From Manis javanica (taxonomy: Eukaryota > Chordata > Mammalia > Pholidota > Manidae), in NCBI RefSeq assembly GCF_040802235.1, contig NC_133167.1, positions 100,302,001-100,366,000 on the forward strand: a stretch of DNA of 64,000 bases, written 5' to 3'. A program made the position numbers and the translations under genes. Position 1 is the stretch's first letter. Each line of letters starts with the position of its first letter. Below, one piece after another: positions 34,130-46,719 of this stretch. The notes beneath the pieces are model-generated. The model saw nothing but the letters and a program-made list of their open reading frames with translations. It did not search any database and had not been told where the DNA came from.

Positions 34130-35885
34130 TTTCTAAAATGCAAATTATTGTTATGTTTAATGATGAACTAGAAAAAGCAATGTTGCAATAATAAAAACTG
34201 CAGTAACACGACCCACAGCAATATGAACAGTGTGATAAACCAAATTAATCTCTGTGCAGTGTCTATCAGAAAGGAGTACTAAGGTGGTATTTTTTTGTAC
34301 ACATCTGAACAGGCATAACTCCATTAAATTATGCTTTTCATGGAAACTTTGACCGTATTCATCTTGGCAGAGTTTGGGTAACATTTTGGGAACTCTGAAA
34401 GGGTGCTTTCATTTTAATTCCCATGAAAGATTTTATTTTTATATCCTGTATTAGGGATATCCAAAAAGAAAAATAAGCACCAACACACTTCTAATAAATA
34501 TATTATGGAAATAAAACAGCACCATCAGAAGAGTACCCTCAGCTGTCACCTTTACCAGAACTATAATTTGTATTAAAAATGAGCCTCTAAACCTTCCTTC
34601 ATTAATGGTTCATTTCCTACTTAGTAATTTCACAAATTCATGTTTGCGCAGTACATTAATAAATTGGCGTTGTTGCCTTTAAACAGTTTTTATGCAGAGC
34701 GATTTTATCTCTCTTGGTGCGACAGTGAGTCAGACTCTCCCAGCTGTTTTCTACTCCTAAAACACCAAACTTTTATAAAGTGCAATGACTCTCAGGCTAC
34801 TGTAGCGGTGACCTCCCTACTCTGCAGGCTATGCTGGCTTGCTGGAAGAGTTAATTGATTTCAAGGCTGAAAAATGTGCCCAGAGAAGCTAAAAGACTTG
34901 AGAAAAAGCATCTTGCAGGACTTGATTACGTTGCACTTACTCGTCCACTCTTTGGACGATTTCACGAGGCAGCAGGGGCTTCCTGTTCTTAATAGGAAAG
35001 GGAGGGGGACGTTGAAGGATTGAGAAGTACTAAGGACTGAGAATGAGCACCCGCAGAATATGGTAAAAGCTAAGTCATCCTTCTTCCGTGAAAACTGCCC
35101 CTGAGTGGTTTTGCCAAAACAAGTCTAACAGTAGGAGATTGTCAAGGCTCCAATTAGTAAATCCCTAAGCCCCAGAGTTAATTATGTGAGTAATAAAAAG
35201 TGGTGGAAAACTTTTGTTCCCAGGAAAGGGAAGAGTCGGATCAGCCAGTAGCCCCACTGGGTATGTAGAGGGGTTAGAAGCCGCCACAAAGAGAAATGTT
35301 TGTGGTCCCCACTTAACAGAATGAAAACTTTAAAGATGATTATTGCCAGATAAGTTTCGTTGATTTTTTTTAAAGCAAAAAAAGACAACAAAGGATACTT
35401 GGATACCTATTCCTTTTAAAATGGCACCTCAATGCTTAGGTACTATAAGAGAAAATGAAAAATACATTTAGAATATTAGGGAAAAGGGAAAGATAAATTA
35501 AAAAATGGATTTTTCTTTGGTAGAAGTCTTTTACTACTGTAATAAAAAAGGCTGTGGTATTTAGCAGTTGAGAGTAATGACAACTCCCACAGAAAAGATA
35601 TAATAGAGGTTGACTTACATAAAGATAGTAGACTATCAAAATATTACAAAACTAAGCATGAGTATGAAAAAGAATGGAGAAAGACCACCTATGTCAACAA
35701 GTTTGGTTAAGTCTTCAGGCCCAAGGTACTTCCAAGTCAGGATATTTAATAAATGAACTGGAGTTCATAAACACAGATAGAGACTATCTTAGAGAGCTTG
35801 TAAAAGCTTTGGAACACTGGGAAATTCACTCTTAAGTTTCAAATGAGAAAAGAATCCTTTATAAGGAAGGTTGCTGTGGTGGTGG
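34130..35885. other. Unique DNA with a candidate conserved block
   Basis: No gene. About 34600-34960 is the most enhancer-like part: an unbroken repeat-free run with TTTATG, an AP-1/MAF-like GTGAGTCAGAC near 34726, a CAGCTG E-box near 34741 and TTAATTGATTT near 34852. This is a composition-based impression only. Confidence 0.35.
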
Positions 35886-35889
35886 TGGC

Positions 35890-36290
35890 TGCTGGAAATC
35901 CACCAAAATCTCTCTTCCATTTGTCCATAGCACTGGAGCTGCTGCTGAGCCCAGAACTGCGCCTTCAGACACCACCCGTCCGAGTCTCCCTTGATGTAGC
36001 GGGTAACTGAGTGACTACGCTCTCCTCAAAGCAATGGGGATGAAGTGATGGCTGCCACGCTGGGTCTTGGCCTTCAAACAGAATATTGGGCAAGCCTGCT
36101 TCCAAACCTCTTCCCCTTCTCTTGACCTAAAACGCCAAGGTACCACTGAGTCGACGAAGAAAGCTTTCTAGAGAATGGAGGAAGAGAGGTGAGGAATTTG
36201 GTTCTCCAAAGGCCACGAGAGGAGCCACACCACCAGTCCAGATCACTCACCTCACTACATTCACAAGAGAAGGAAACTAATGTGTAAACT
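35890..36290 (+). mobile_element. Possible LTR-like interspersed repeat
   Basis: Shares phrases with an old mammalian LTR-type repeat: 'ccatttgtccatagcactgg', 'gagtgactacgctctcctca', 'gggatgaagtgatggctgcc', and near the end 'gaggagccacaccaccagtc'. It resembles 37700-38125 in the middle part ('aagtgat...tgcca', 'gggcctt'). The family is uncertain (MLT1/MaLR-like or MER type). Confidence 0.4.
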
Positions 36291-36294
36291 TTGA

Positions 36295-37695
36295 ATATCT
36301 AAACTTTAAATACAGTGAACATAGTCCCAATATGCTCAGGACAGTCCTGTCTTATGCCTCTTGTCTTAGCATAATTATAAATGGCATTCTCTTTGACTAC
36401 TGAAATAAAAACCATGGCAACCACATTTTAATTCAATGTATTATGCTGCCTCTTTATATTAGCAGCTTAGCTTCTCTACAATCAGTATAGAAACTGGTAC
36501 CTGGAACTTGGATGCAAACATAGCAGGACTGAAATATCTATGTTTAGTAGCCACGTTTAGGAGGTGAGGGCATGGATATATCAGGTTAGCAGACTGGAGA
36601 CCCTTGTTATACTCTGGTAAAATATTTGATAAAATTGTCCCTTGTGATAATATGAAAGGCAGATAGTGTACATACGAACGTAAAGCCATAGTGTCAGAAT
36701 GCTGACTTGCTGTGTTGGTTAATCCTGGCTGCATTCAGCAAGGTGTTAGGAGAAAGAAAGAAACACGGGCAAGTTTAAAAGCAGAAATGAAAGAGAACAG
36801 ATGGGGTTGGAAATACCTCCCACTTCCATGCTTCTAACAGCAGTTGTTTCTCAAACTTCATAGTTATTGTTTCTCAAGCCCTTTCTCGAAGATCTACCAT
36901 TAAGCCAAAGCAAGAAAAGATCAGATTAAGACTGTTATTGTCACATATAAACTCCCTGTTTCAAATGCCCTCAAAACAAGAGCCTTTAAAATAAAGAAGA
37001 ATGGATCGTGGAAGCCAGGAAATAAGGCTGGCCTAAACACTGGGCAGAAACGGGTTTGTGTGTGGAGCTGGAGTCTGCATGTGACTGCTAAGAAGCCCGT
37101 TAAATTTCTGAAATCACAAACCTGGCTTACAAGGGCCTGCGGTTACTAGAACCCCCATGCCAGTGTATGTTCCATATCCTCTTCAGATACCAGCGTGGAA
37201 ACAATGAATGAAGACCCTTTCCAAATGGCACGGCCAGGGGCCCAGGAAGATGATAAGCAAGAGTTACTTGGAGAGAAGCAGAACCAGCCGCGGCGGGATG
37301 AACTAGCCAAGGATGCATCTCACTTTCAGGGCAGAAAATCTACATGATTCCCACCAAGTTTAGGACCATCAGTAAATCTGCAATTTGTTCCTCCCTCTTC
37401 CAGACTGAAGTCTGGACGGCAGGCGTGCTGTTCCTGCTCTACCTCTGTGTGGTGTGTGGGTGGGAAGCGGGCACGGATGACCAGCCTTTTAGTTTACAGG
37501 TCATTGGACAATGAGCAGCTACCTCTGGATCAGATCAAAAAGACCGCCCATTACCTCAAGAACCTAGGCCCTGAGCTGGGTCCAGTACAGACGGGACCTG
37601 AGGGGTCCACCGGGAGAGCAGAGGGACGTGTCCTGTGAATGGGAAGGAAAAGTGCACAAATATTTGGGTGATGCTTGGAGAGGCCAGAGGGGTAC
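36295..37695. other. Unique DNA, no recognised feature
   Basis: No gene or firm repeat. The 91-codon minus-strand frame at 36459-36734 is unsupported. Confidence 0.5.
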
Positions 37696-37699
37696 ACAG

Positions 37700-38125
37700 C
37701 TAGTTATACACCAAGATTTGTTCTACATTTTTCCCTAATAATTATGCCATATCTTGGCTCATAGCTGTCATATGGATGCCATTTCTGAGCCTCTCATGCA
37801 GATAAATGGTGGCCTTGTGACTAAACTCCACCCATGGCCTTCGAGTGGAAGTGATATCTGCCACCTGGATCGGGGCCTTTAAAACACCGAGCATGTGCTT
37901 CTCTCCCACCTCCTGCACTGGAGCACACGGGGCCTCTGCCCAGTGCCAGTCGCGTAGAAGAGGATGCCTGAGACAAGATGGAAGGAGCCTTGTCCCTTGC
38001 TAGGCTACGTCGTTCACCTCACTGGTCTTACATGGGTGAGAAGTGAACTTAAAGGTTTTCATGTCACTGTGTGAGGGGATTTCTTTGTTACCGTAGCTAA
38101 GTCTTGACCCTAACTAATTATATAG
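37700..38125 (+). mobile_element. LTR fragment, MLT1/MaLR-like
   Basis: Middle part 'ggtggccttgtgactaaact', 'ggaagtgatatctgccacct', 'tcggggcctttaaaacac', then the end 'tttctttgttaccgtagcta' and 'gaccctaactaatta', which recalls the usual MaLR terminus. Strongly diverged. Confidence 0.5.
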
Positions 38126-38159
38126 CTATTCTTAAGCTCATTTTGTGTATTTGTCAGGC

Positions 38160-38395
38160 AAAGCATGGGCACTGAATGCCTACTAGGTGTCAGACAGTCC
38201 GCTAGACTCCGAGACCCAGGCCTGGGCCCCTAGCCAGTCTCAGATACACTGCTGCTCAGGCTCCATGTCGTGCCCTCCGTTTCTGGACAAGTTTGCAGTC
38301 TCCAATCTATGCCAGTGCCTGCAAAATCATGCAGAATATGTGGTGGAACTGGAAATGAAACCCCAGACTCTCTCATTCTAGAACTGTTTATCTTT
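38160..38395 (-). repeat. MIR/L2-type fragment, antisense
   Basis: Opens with 'tgaatgcctactaggtgtca' (reversed tail, 'gcacctactatgtgcca') and ends with 'gtggtggaactggaaatgaa', 'accccagactctctcattct', like a reversed MIR. The centre is not preserved. Confidence 0.5.
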
Positions 38396-38399
38396 CTAT

Positions 38400-40535
38400 T
38401 TATAGCTGCTACATTTTGCAACTAATATTCAAACATAGTAAAATCTCTCAGGAATGTAAGTCATTTTTTTTAACATAACAGACATGTTTATTTTGCCTTT
38501 CCTATTAGATGTTAAAATTATTTTGCCAATATTTTCATAACTTGAGTTTTAGATATAAATAAAAGCACAGTATGCCCAATGCCAATTTAAATTTATATGC
38601 TTAGGTTCTGGGGATTGTCCATATACTTCAAGTTACAATTGAATTTTTAATAAAGCCATCTTTTAGGCAAGTGTATTAGAACTTTAAAGATTCCATGGCT
38701 GTAATGAGTATGGGCAGAATATTCATTTCATATGTTACCATACATTAAACTTTGTAAAGAAAAGGCATTAATAACAGTATGACCTGCAACTGATTCATGT
38801 AGATTGAAGTCGATTTGATTCAACTCAGGTCAATTCAGCCTTAGACTTAATCAACCTTCTTTGAGTATTGTATTAGTCTGGAAAGAAATGGCTCTTTCTC
38901 TCGGTGCTCTAAACTTTCACTCCCCTTCCAAGACCCTAACAAGCTTTAGACCTGACTTCATTCTACCACCTAATGAGAGCTCAGAGAGTGACATAAGTGG
39001 CAAGGAAACATGTCTTAGTAAACCAACAGGACTGAACTGTAAAGTTTTGTGGTGTTTTTAAAAAATGAATAAAGGGAGTGATTGACCTGTCTACCTGAAA
39101 GCAATTAGTGAAGAAGTTTGTTCTAGTCTTTTCTAGAATAGATGGCAAAAATTATCTGTGCAGATTCTTCCTCTTTAAATTTGAATTTCTAGGAATTTTG
39201 TTTGTTTCTTATTTTTTTTTTTAAAAAAGTATGGTTCCTTTCAATTAATTTCAGCCCAGCTTCACCTTAAAAGTTACTTTGGGGGGTTTCCTGAAAGGCC
39301 TTGCTCACAGTTTGCTTATTAATAGTGCCAGAAGTGTCTTAGACAATTAGATATGGATTTTCAAGCTACATAGGACCAGAATTAGTCAGTGCCAATTGAA
39401 ATTTCCATCCATTTGGAAATATTTTCTGCCTATTAACCTCTGGTGAAATTGAAGCAAGAGAGAATTCCACCACTGAGGATTTCGATCACTTTAACAAGAA
39501 ATGGTTCCCACGGCTTGGCAAGGATTGGTAAATATAGGCGTGAGCTCCATTCTGTTCAATTCCAAACAATCTCTAAAATGTGTTTGTTTTCATTTCCTGC
39601 AGGATTCAGAACCAGATTGCTTACATAAAATGTTTCAAGTGAAATTTGATGATGATTTGGTTGCTAATTCTTTAGTTTTGCTTTTGATCATCTTAATGGA
39701 ATAAGATTTCTAATAATATGGATAGGAGCTGCTTATTTTGTTTGGAATTCATTCAATACTTCTTTTCATATTTCTATCATGTTAGTTTCAATGTATGAAA
39801 CATCAACATAGCATCATAGGAAAACAAAGAGACATTGGAAAACATTGAGTTTACTCAAGATTACTGTGATATTAGTTGTAAAATCCTTCATTTGTAGCGC
39901 AAGCCATATCAAACACAAAGAGAGCCCTACTTGGAAGTGACCTTAAAAATATTTTAGGTGAACAACTTAATTTGAGAGATCAGGAATCCCCAGGTAGCTT
40001 TAAAAGGAAGAGGGCCATCTTCCACCTATTTGACTAACATAAATATAGTAAATCTCTAGGAGGCCTTGGCTGAGGGACCATTACTCCAGTAAGAAATTGC
40101 TTTTAACATATGCCTGAGGACATTACCATTCCTTGCCATTAATTTAATTTCTCACCTTGAAGATTCAAGGATCGTGAGGGAACCACAAATTCTTATGAGG
40201 TCATGCCTAAAGCCACATTATTTTGTTTGTTTATTTGCCCCTCGTCAGCTCTCATGCTAAGAAAGAAAAGCATCCTTCCCTTGGACAACAAATAGATGTT
40301 CTTCTAATCCATTCTTTTATCAAGACAGGCTTAATATTAGCACTTTCGACTTAAAAAGCACTGACATGTGCTGACCTAAGGCCCTGCCTTTTACTCCTCC
40401 TACATCAGAATTCAAAACCCTAACTTCCCAGTAACAGCAAGTAATTCCAGGGCTTTCCAGCACTGGCCCTGTTTCACCACCTTGCCGGTACTCACGCCCT
40501 GTGTTGGCTCTGCTGCCAGGGAGACATCCCTACTC
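38400..40535. other. Unique AT-rich DNA
   Basis: No gene or recognised repeat. A good acceptor-like site (TTTTCATTTCCTGCAG ending at about 39602) is followed by only about 35 bases before a GT, too little to claim an exon. Confidence 0.5.
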
Positions 40536-40539
40536 AAGA

Positions 40540-40710
40540 CTTCTTCATTCTTTCCAACTTCTCTTCACGTGCGTCTGTTTTTTTATTCTACTAATTACAT
40601 TTATTTTGTTTAGAAATTCTATATGGTTCTTTTCCACAACTGTGTATTTTTTTATACTGTTAAAAACTTTCAAAATGGTTTCTAACTTTTCATTTATGCT
40701 TTTGTCTCCC
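40540..40710 (-). mobile_element. Probable LINE-1 3' UTR piece, antisense
   Basis: 'tttgtttagaaattctatat', 'ggttcttttccacaactgtg' and 'actgttaaaaactttcaaaa' resemble antisense L1M 3' UTR. The ends are not sharp. Confidence 0.45.
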
Positions 40711-40714
40711 CAGA

Positions 40715-42005
40715 ACTGGGCAGCTACTGAAAGCTCTGCTTGTTTCTTTAGACTCCCAGTTGCAGATTTCTAGTGGGTTCCTTGGGGGCTGGTTCTGCAT
40801 ATGTGTAATAAGAATCAGCCAGGGACTTATGAGGCATCTGCATGCTGAGTTTGGAGCTCCAACTCTGTGACCCCCTTTCATCTAAGATTTTGCTGCCTTG
40901 ATTTTTAGCCACTCTGGTATCTCTGAACTCCCAATTCCAGTCTCCTCAGCCCAGGATGACTTACCTTCCTGACTTGATTTTTTGAGTTTGATTTCCTCCT
41001 GCATTATGTGAACTGGAAGGTCCCCTTATGGGAACAGCCTGATAAGTATAGAGGTCACTCAGTGTCCTTCACTTCTTTCAAGGATCTTCTGCCTGCTTTG
41101 AGTTGCATTGTTTTTTACACTTTGTCCAAGTTTATCACTGTTACCAATAGGCACATTTATCTCATATAAACGACTCCACTATTACTCCATTTCCTATAAC
41201 TGTTAAATTTCCACTATTTACCTAACTTATTTGACTTGTGTGGCTCCCTCTCAACCCCTATTTTAATTTATAGAGTTTTTATTAAACCTGTTTTGCAATG
41301 AACATTGAGTTTTTTAATCAGAAAAAAAAAACCATGTTGGAGAGAAGCTATTTTCCTGGATTTAAAAGGAGATGGAAACCAGTACACCTCATAAGAGAGC
41401 GGGAGATCTGGACACTGCTCTGTGAGAACACTCTGCAACAGAGGTAGAGACCAGACCTCCGAGCAGATCATAATTTTGAGAGGCAAAACTCTAGGCTTCA
41501 GGATTCCCAGCTTCAGCAAAGATCATCTGCCCCACTGCAAGTCTGGAAACAGAGATTGGAGGGACTTTAAGAAAGGGCAATGGTGATTATGGTAGCCTTG
41601 ATTTCCATTTCTTGTAATCATGGACAGCTTCTGATTTTGGAGCAATTCTGGGAAGGATCCCCCACAGAACTGAAACTAGCATCCCTCACCAACACAGTGG
41701 AATGAGGGCTGAGGTCCAGGATAAAGCAAATAGAGAAATGTTTTTTATCTAGCTGAGAATCATGTTTTGCTGCCCTAAGTGGACAAAGTAACACATTTGA
41801 AGACCCTTTTCACCAGGTACCATTCATAGCACACCAAAGCATGCTTTTGCAAACCCACGTTTTATGGATGGGTCAACATATATGAGAAAAGGGGACCCTG
41901 TTCTCCACCAACAGCATTTGACTCTATTACTGCTGAGGTCCTAAACAGTGCAGCAAGGAAAAAGAAAAGGAGAAGGAAATAAAGAAGGAAATACAGAAAG
42001 AGAGG
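40715..42005. other. Unique DNA, no recognised feature
   Basis: Nothing firm. A purine-rich run at about 41950-42005 precedes the Tigger fragment. A minus-strand 83-codon frame at 41268-41519 is unsupported. Confidence 0.45.
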
Positions 42006-42009
42006 GCAT

Positions 42010-42387
42010 AAAGACCTGACAAAGTGCCAGGAGGTCAGTGGTCACCTAATGCTATCTGCTGCGTCCTCCACATGAAGTCAACTCCTCATGCATTTGATCA
42101 TCTCACAGCATCATAAGGAGAAGGGTGAGTACAGTACATTCAGATATTTGAGAGAGAGAGATCCCATTCATGTAACTTACATTATGGTATGTTATGACTG
42201 TTCTATTTTTATTATAAATTACTATTGTTAATCTCTTACTGTGCCTAATTGATAAATTAAATTTCATCACAGGTATGTGTGTATTGGAAAAAAACACAGC
42301 AAATATAGGGTTCAGTACTACCTGCAGTTTCAGGCACCCAATGTGAGTCCTGGAACACAGCTGCCACAGATAAGGGTGCTACAGTAT
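42010..42387 (-). mobile_element. Tigger-type DNA transposon end fragment
   Basis: Matches the reverse of a non-autonomous Tigger (TcMar) element: 'aggaggtcagtggtcaccta', 'catttgatcatctcacagca', 'gagaagggtgagtacagtac', 'ttgagagagagagatcccat', 'aatctcttactgtgcctaat', 'atagggttcagtactacctg', ending in a decayed terminal inverted repeat ('cagataagggtgctacagta') at about 42386. The other terminus is missing. It abuts an L1 3' end. Confidence 0.78.
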
Positions 42388-42389
42388 AC

Positions 42390-42475
42390 AAATAGTGAAT
42401 CATTAAGCTGTACACCTGAAACCAATACAATGTTATATGTCAATTACATCTCCAAAAACAATTTGAAAAAAGACA
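42390..42475 (+). mobile_element. LINE-1 3' terminus, sense
   Basis: 'agctgtacacctgaaaccaa' and 'atatgtcaattacatctcca' are the sense L1M 3' end, the mirror of 29488-29520. An A-rich tail follows. A 174-codon frame at 42277-42801 crosses Tigger, L1 and flank and is an artefact. Confidence 0.65.
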
Positions 42476-42759
42476 AAGGGAGATGGATTTTTATCGAATA
42501 CATGCAACTCATCTGGAATTCAACATCTTTAAATCATGGAGTTCATCTGGGGAAAACCATGAAAGGGGACCAGGTGGTCACAGGGAGTGTTGACCTTCAG
42601 CGACTGTTTTGTTGCATTCTGGTCTTTACAGCTTTCTTTTACAATGTACATAACACTGCATTTTCCTTATTTTTCTCCTGGCTCTCAGAACTTGACTTTG
42701 CCTTCCCTTACACTTCTCTCTACATTCTTATCCTTGAGCCAAAGTACAAAGAGGAAGCA

Positions 42760-42905
42760 GCCCAGGAGAGCCATTGTGAGTGGAGCAATTTATCTGAGTA
42801 ACAATTACTTTTATCTGAACACTGTTCTAATAGAAGCCTTTCCTGTGAATCAGCCTCAGAAGTCTCTGTTTTCATGAAAGTAAATGAATGAAGTAGGTCA
42901 AGTGA
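42760..42905. repeat. Diverged 146-bp duplication, copy 1
   Basis: Pairs with 43172-43317. Shared runs include 'gtgaatcagc', 'cagaagtctc', 'ttttcatgaaa' and 'taaatgaatgaagtaggtca'. Roughly four fifths of positions agree by eye. The flanks outside do not align. Confidence 0.85.
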
Positions 42906-42909
42906 TACA

Positions 42910-43165
42910 TTTTGCTTTGAATAAAATGCATTCAGTTCAATTCCTACCTTTGTGTCCCTATCTTCCTCTGCTTTAATTGGGGCTAAGTATCAACAGCAGG
43001 TAGCTATGACTTAACTGTGTCTGAAGGAGAAGGAGACAGGAAGTTTGGCTGAGGGATGGTTTATTTTTATCAAGGATTAAAGTGATATGTTCAACATGTT
43101 TTAAAGCAGAAATCTCTGTGCTCCCTAGAATTACTCAAAGAGATATAAGTATTTTATTTCCTCTG
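42910..43165. other. Spacer between the duplicated segments
   Basis: About 266 bases of unique DNA that is not itself repeated. No feature recognised. Confidence 0.5.
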
Positions 43166-43171
43166 CTTATT

Positions 43172-43317
43172 GCCCAGACAAGCTAATGTGAGTGGAACAA
43201 CTTATCGGAACTATAATTATTTTTATCCGAGCACTGGTCCAATGGATGCCTTTCATGTGAATCAGCACCAGAAGTCTCCATTTTCATGAAAATAAATGAA
43301 TGAAGTAGGTCAAGGTG
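43172..43317. repeat. Diverged 146-bp duplication, copy 2
   Basis: Second copy of the segment at 42760-42905, direct orientation, start-to-start distance 412 bases. The best preserved part is the last 60 bases. Confidence 0.85.
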
Positions 43318-43319
43318 GT

Positions 43320-45845
43320 AAATCTAGACCAATGAGGTTAGCTGTTCAGGCGATTCTGAAACAAAGCATTTCAGCTGCAGTAAGCAGACACCAGCCCATT
43401 GCTTTGTGTTTGAGATCTGCTGCTGAATATGGCCTTGAAGTGAACAGACAAAAGTGGTGACAGGCCCCAAAGACCTGGACTACTGTAAACACCGACAGGG
43501 TGTGCTGGGGACGGCAAGGGGCTGCCTGTAGCCAGAGGTTCATTATCAATAGTGCATTTTATGTCCCTGTTTTTGAAACTGGAACTGGCAGTTAACATTC
43601 ATATTTCAAAGCTTTAGAGATTCCCTTACTTTATTGTAAAGGTTGTTACAAATGTACAAATATAATTAAATGGGCCCTCTGCCATTTTCAGTCAGCTGTT
43701 TCATAGCATAAGAAGTTACTTTACTATCCAATTACTTTCTAAAAGCAAAGATTTAAGCAAAAGTCTTAAAGCTCATGGTTAACTCAAGTTAGAGCTGATA
43801 AGATTTACCAGAAGCATCTGCTTGTATGTATTACAGACATAATGGAGAGGTACACTTAAAGGCTATCTGTGCATATGCAGTATCTCTGGGTGTATCACAT
43901 GAAGGGGAGGCTACAGCAAAGAGGGTGGATCATCCTTGAGGATGCATCAGTCTCTTCTCCCTCATCTGTTCCCTCTACTTTCTCTGTCTGTTCCTTGAAA
44001 TCCACAGATTCACATAAATTCAGGTACCAACACAAAGGAGGCATTTACTCTTTGATGAATAACTAAATTAGTGGATAAGTGACTGAATAGAAATAACAGC
44101 TTTCAAAAGCTATCTTTTTTTAACAAGTTGTTCTTGGAGATTATATTCTGAATGTAAAGTATGTGCTAAAGGAATGCTTATTTTATTTCCTAACCAGAAA
44201 GGCTGATTTTAAAAAGTATTTTCTATGCCTGTCAAATCTTTACAGATCTCTGCAAGCGGATCATGTATCCCTGACCTTCTCAAAGTTCCTCAGTGGGCAT
44301 CAAATATACATTTAAAATGTTTTGATAAACTTTGCTTTTATTTAAAAGACACTAAGAAGTAAACTTTATAACTTTTGTAGTTTTGTAAAATGCCTCTGCT
44401 GCTAAAGCAGTGGGATACTTTATTTCACAGGCTTTTTCACATTCATAAATGAGTTTTTAATTTATTTTAAAGTAATTATAACATTTCAGAGAAATATATG
44501 CTGAGTATATTTGTATAGTCCTATTGACTATTTTATTTTGTTTCACTTTTTCATCACTTCAGTTTTGAACAGTGTTAAATGTGTGTTCTATCAATGATTT
44601 TACGATGAGTTTTTTTTCTGAAGAGTGACTGAAACTTATAAGTCTAAAAAGAATGTCAACAAATATTATATTCAGTGGAAGATTCCAAGTAGAAGTAACC
44701 AGTTTTACTATTAAAGCCAGAGATAGTCTTGGGAATTATGCTGAAGCTAGGTAGTAAAATGCCTAGATACTGGGTACTTGGATTACCATCCGTAATTTGC
44801 AATATTAGGCAAAGTATCCCACAAAAAAAGATATAACAGTACAAACTATCACACTTATATGTGATTAGAACAGAAATACATGAGAGAACTACAGCTTGAG
44901 AAATAAGGGAATTATATAGTATTTTCTAAAGAGCTTTGCTGTGTCATAAAATTATCTTAGATTTGCTTAGGACTTAACATTTTTAAGGATTTACAGACGT
45001 TTGATTATTATAGTGCAGGTAGTGTTATAGGTGAGTTGAGAAAGATTTGGATGTTAATGTAACTTCTTCATGACTACTCAGTTGGCAAATAGAGGAATAA
45101 GCTTTAGAATTAAGATTTAAGGATGCCAAATTACACCACCCTCATCACTTCTGTGTCTAGCCCAGAAAGCAACTGAACAGCCCCTAACACTAACTACAAG
45201 GCCACATCAAGAGCATTCCAGGTGTTTTCTCCAAGTCCCTGTAACAAATCCTTTCTCTGCCTCAAGCCTCTCTATCGATAGGATCTGCTGCTATTTTCCC
45301 CATAATAATGTCAAGAAGCCTAACCTTTCACCTCTCTTTGGAAATACTGTCACCAGAAAGTGTTACATAAATTTCATAACTTTTATTGGTAGTTTGGTGA
45401 GAGACTTATAGCCATCTCATTAGCTTTCATCTCTGAATTCCTTATCTCTTGTTCCACCTCTACAGACTAACAGCCACACTGCATCCCCTCCTCCAGCAAG
45501 CTCTTCCCATAGGAAATTTTCAGGGAATTTCTTGTAAGTGCAGCACTCACTATGCAAGGAAATCTGATAGGCAATTTCTATATGTCATTGAAATCCATCA
45601 TTTATGATATTGTACATGTAACATTGTATATGCTTTTTTGCCTTATACATTACTCTAATTTTTGTTGCTATTAAAACCTTAATTTTTTAGAACTAGAAAG
45701 CAAATTCAGTAATGACAACTAAGTTAGTAAGTTACTATGGAAGTACACGTATTTAAATGGTAAAATTCTATTTTTCTTTTGGATTAGAAGATTTATCATT
45801 TTAAAATTACTTAATCTTATTGAAAATGTTATTATTAATTTTTTA
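43320..45845. other. Unique AT-rich DNA
   Basis: No gene or firm repeat. Short minus-strand frames at 43346-43598 and a 62-codon frame at 44656-44844 are unsupported. Confidence 0.5.
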
Positions 45846-45849
45846 ACAG

Positions 45850-46715
45850 TATAGAAAATATGTAGGAGAAAATGTTTCTTTTTCCCACCTGGGCCCTCCA
45901 GTTTTTTTCTCCAGAGGCAACAATTATCAATGGATTATTTCCTTGTGCATCCTTCTGAAAGGTATAAATATTCTTTTTTTTTCTACATGAATGGGTCCCT
46001 TCTTTTCACTGTTACAAGTCCTCCATTTTTTCCATTTATCAGCAAGTAAAAGTTTCAAATCTACCTCAGTTTTTAATATTCTGCTCTAATTTTTATTTCC
46101 ATTAAAACTTACAGTCGTCAAATTCAGTGACTAATAAAACAGCAATCCTTGCTGTTTCTCGTTCACCAGAGGCAATCACATTAAAAACTGTAAGTTACTT
46201 CTAGTATTTATTTTCTTATCCCTAAATAACGTGTTTATATTTCTACTACTTGATGTTTCAGTTTGGGGCATTACATATTGACTTTTTTCTTTGGAAGATG
46301 AGGTTTTTTCTTTCTCTTTCATGCATACACCCTGAACCCACCACACACTCACACTCAGTCAGCTTATCCTTCAAATATCAACCTTTAGCTTGTGTCAATA
46401 TTGAGTCTTTTTATTACTATGTCTGTGTAAACACCACCCAGGTACCAACCATGAAGTATACTTTTCTCTTCCTATACAATAAAATTGTCTTTTTTGTTAC
46501 AAAATTGCTTATATACTTACAATTAACAGAGCCCCAAACATTCCCCGAATTGTATAATCTTCTCTCAAAACAGCAAATATATTATATATTTTATCAATTT
46601 CTATTTTTCTGAAACATCTCTACTGGGACCTTCTAGCCTGCTCCCATTTAGACGTAGGTAGCTCCCTAGGTAGGCTACTTATATTGAAATCTTACTCTAA
46701 TACCATTCTCAAGGC
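45850..46715. other. AT-rich DNA, possible old LINE trace
   Basis: 45850-46030 ('ttctccagaggcaacaatta', 'gtgcatccttctgaaaggta') recalls an L1M 3' UTR segment, weakly. A 10-base inverted repeat (AACTTACAGT near 46105, ACTGTAAGTT near 46184) follows. The 120-codon frame at 46250-46612 has low-complexity, F/Y/L-rich content and is not convincing. Confidence 0.4.
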
Positions 46716-46719
46716 TGGG

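Noticed and set aside
39580..39640. Possible micro-exon after TTTCATTTCCTGCAG
   Set aside because: Only about 35 bases to the next GT and the donor is poor; not enough evidence.
42277..42801. 174-codon open frame
   Set aside because: It crosses a reversed Tigger end, a LINE-1 3' terminus and unique flank, so it cannot be an ancestral gene.
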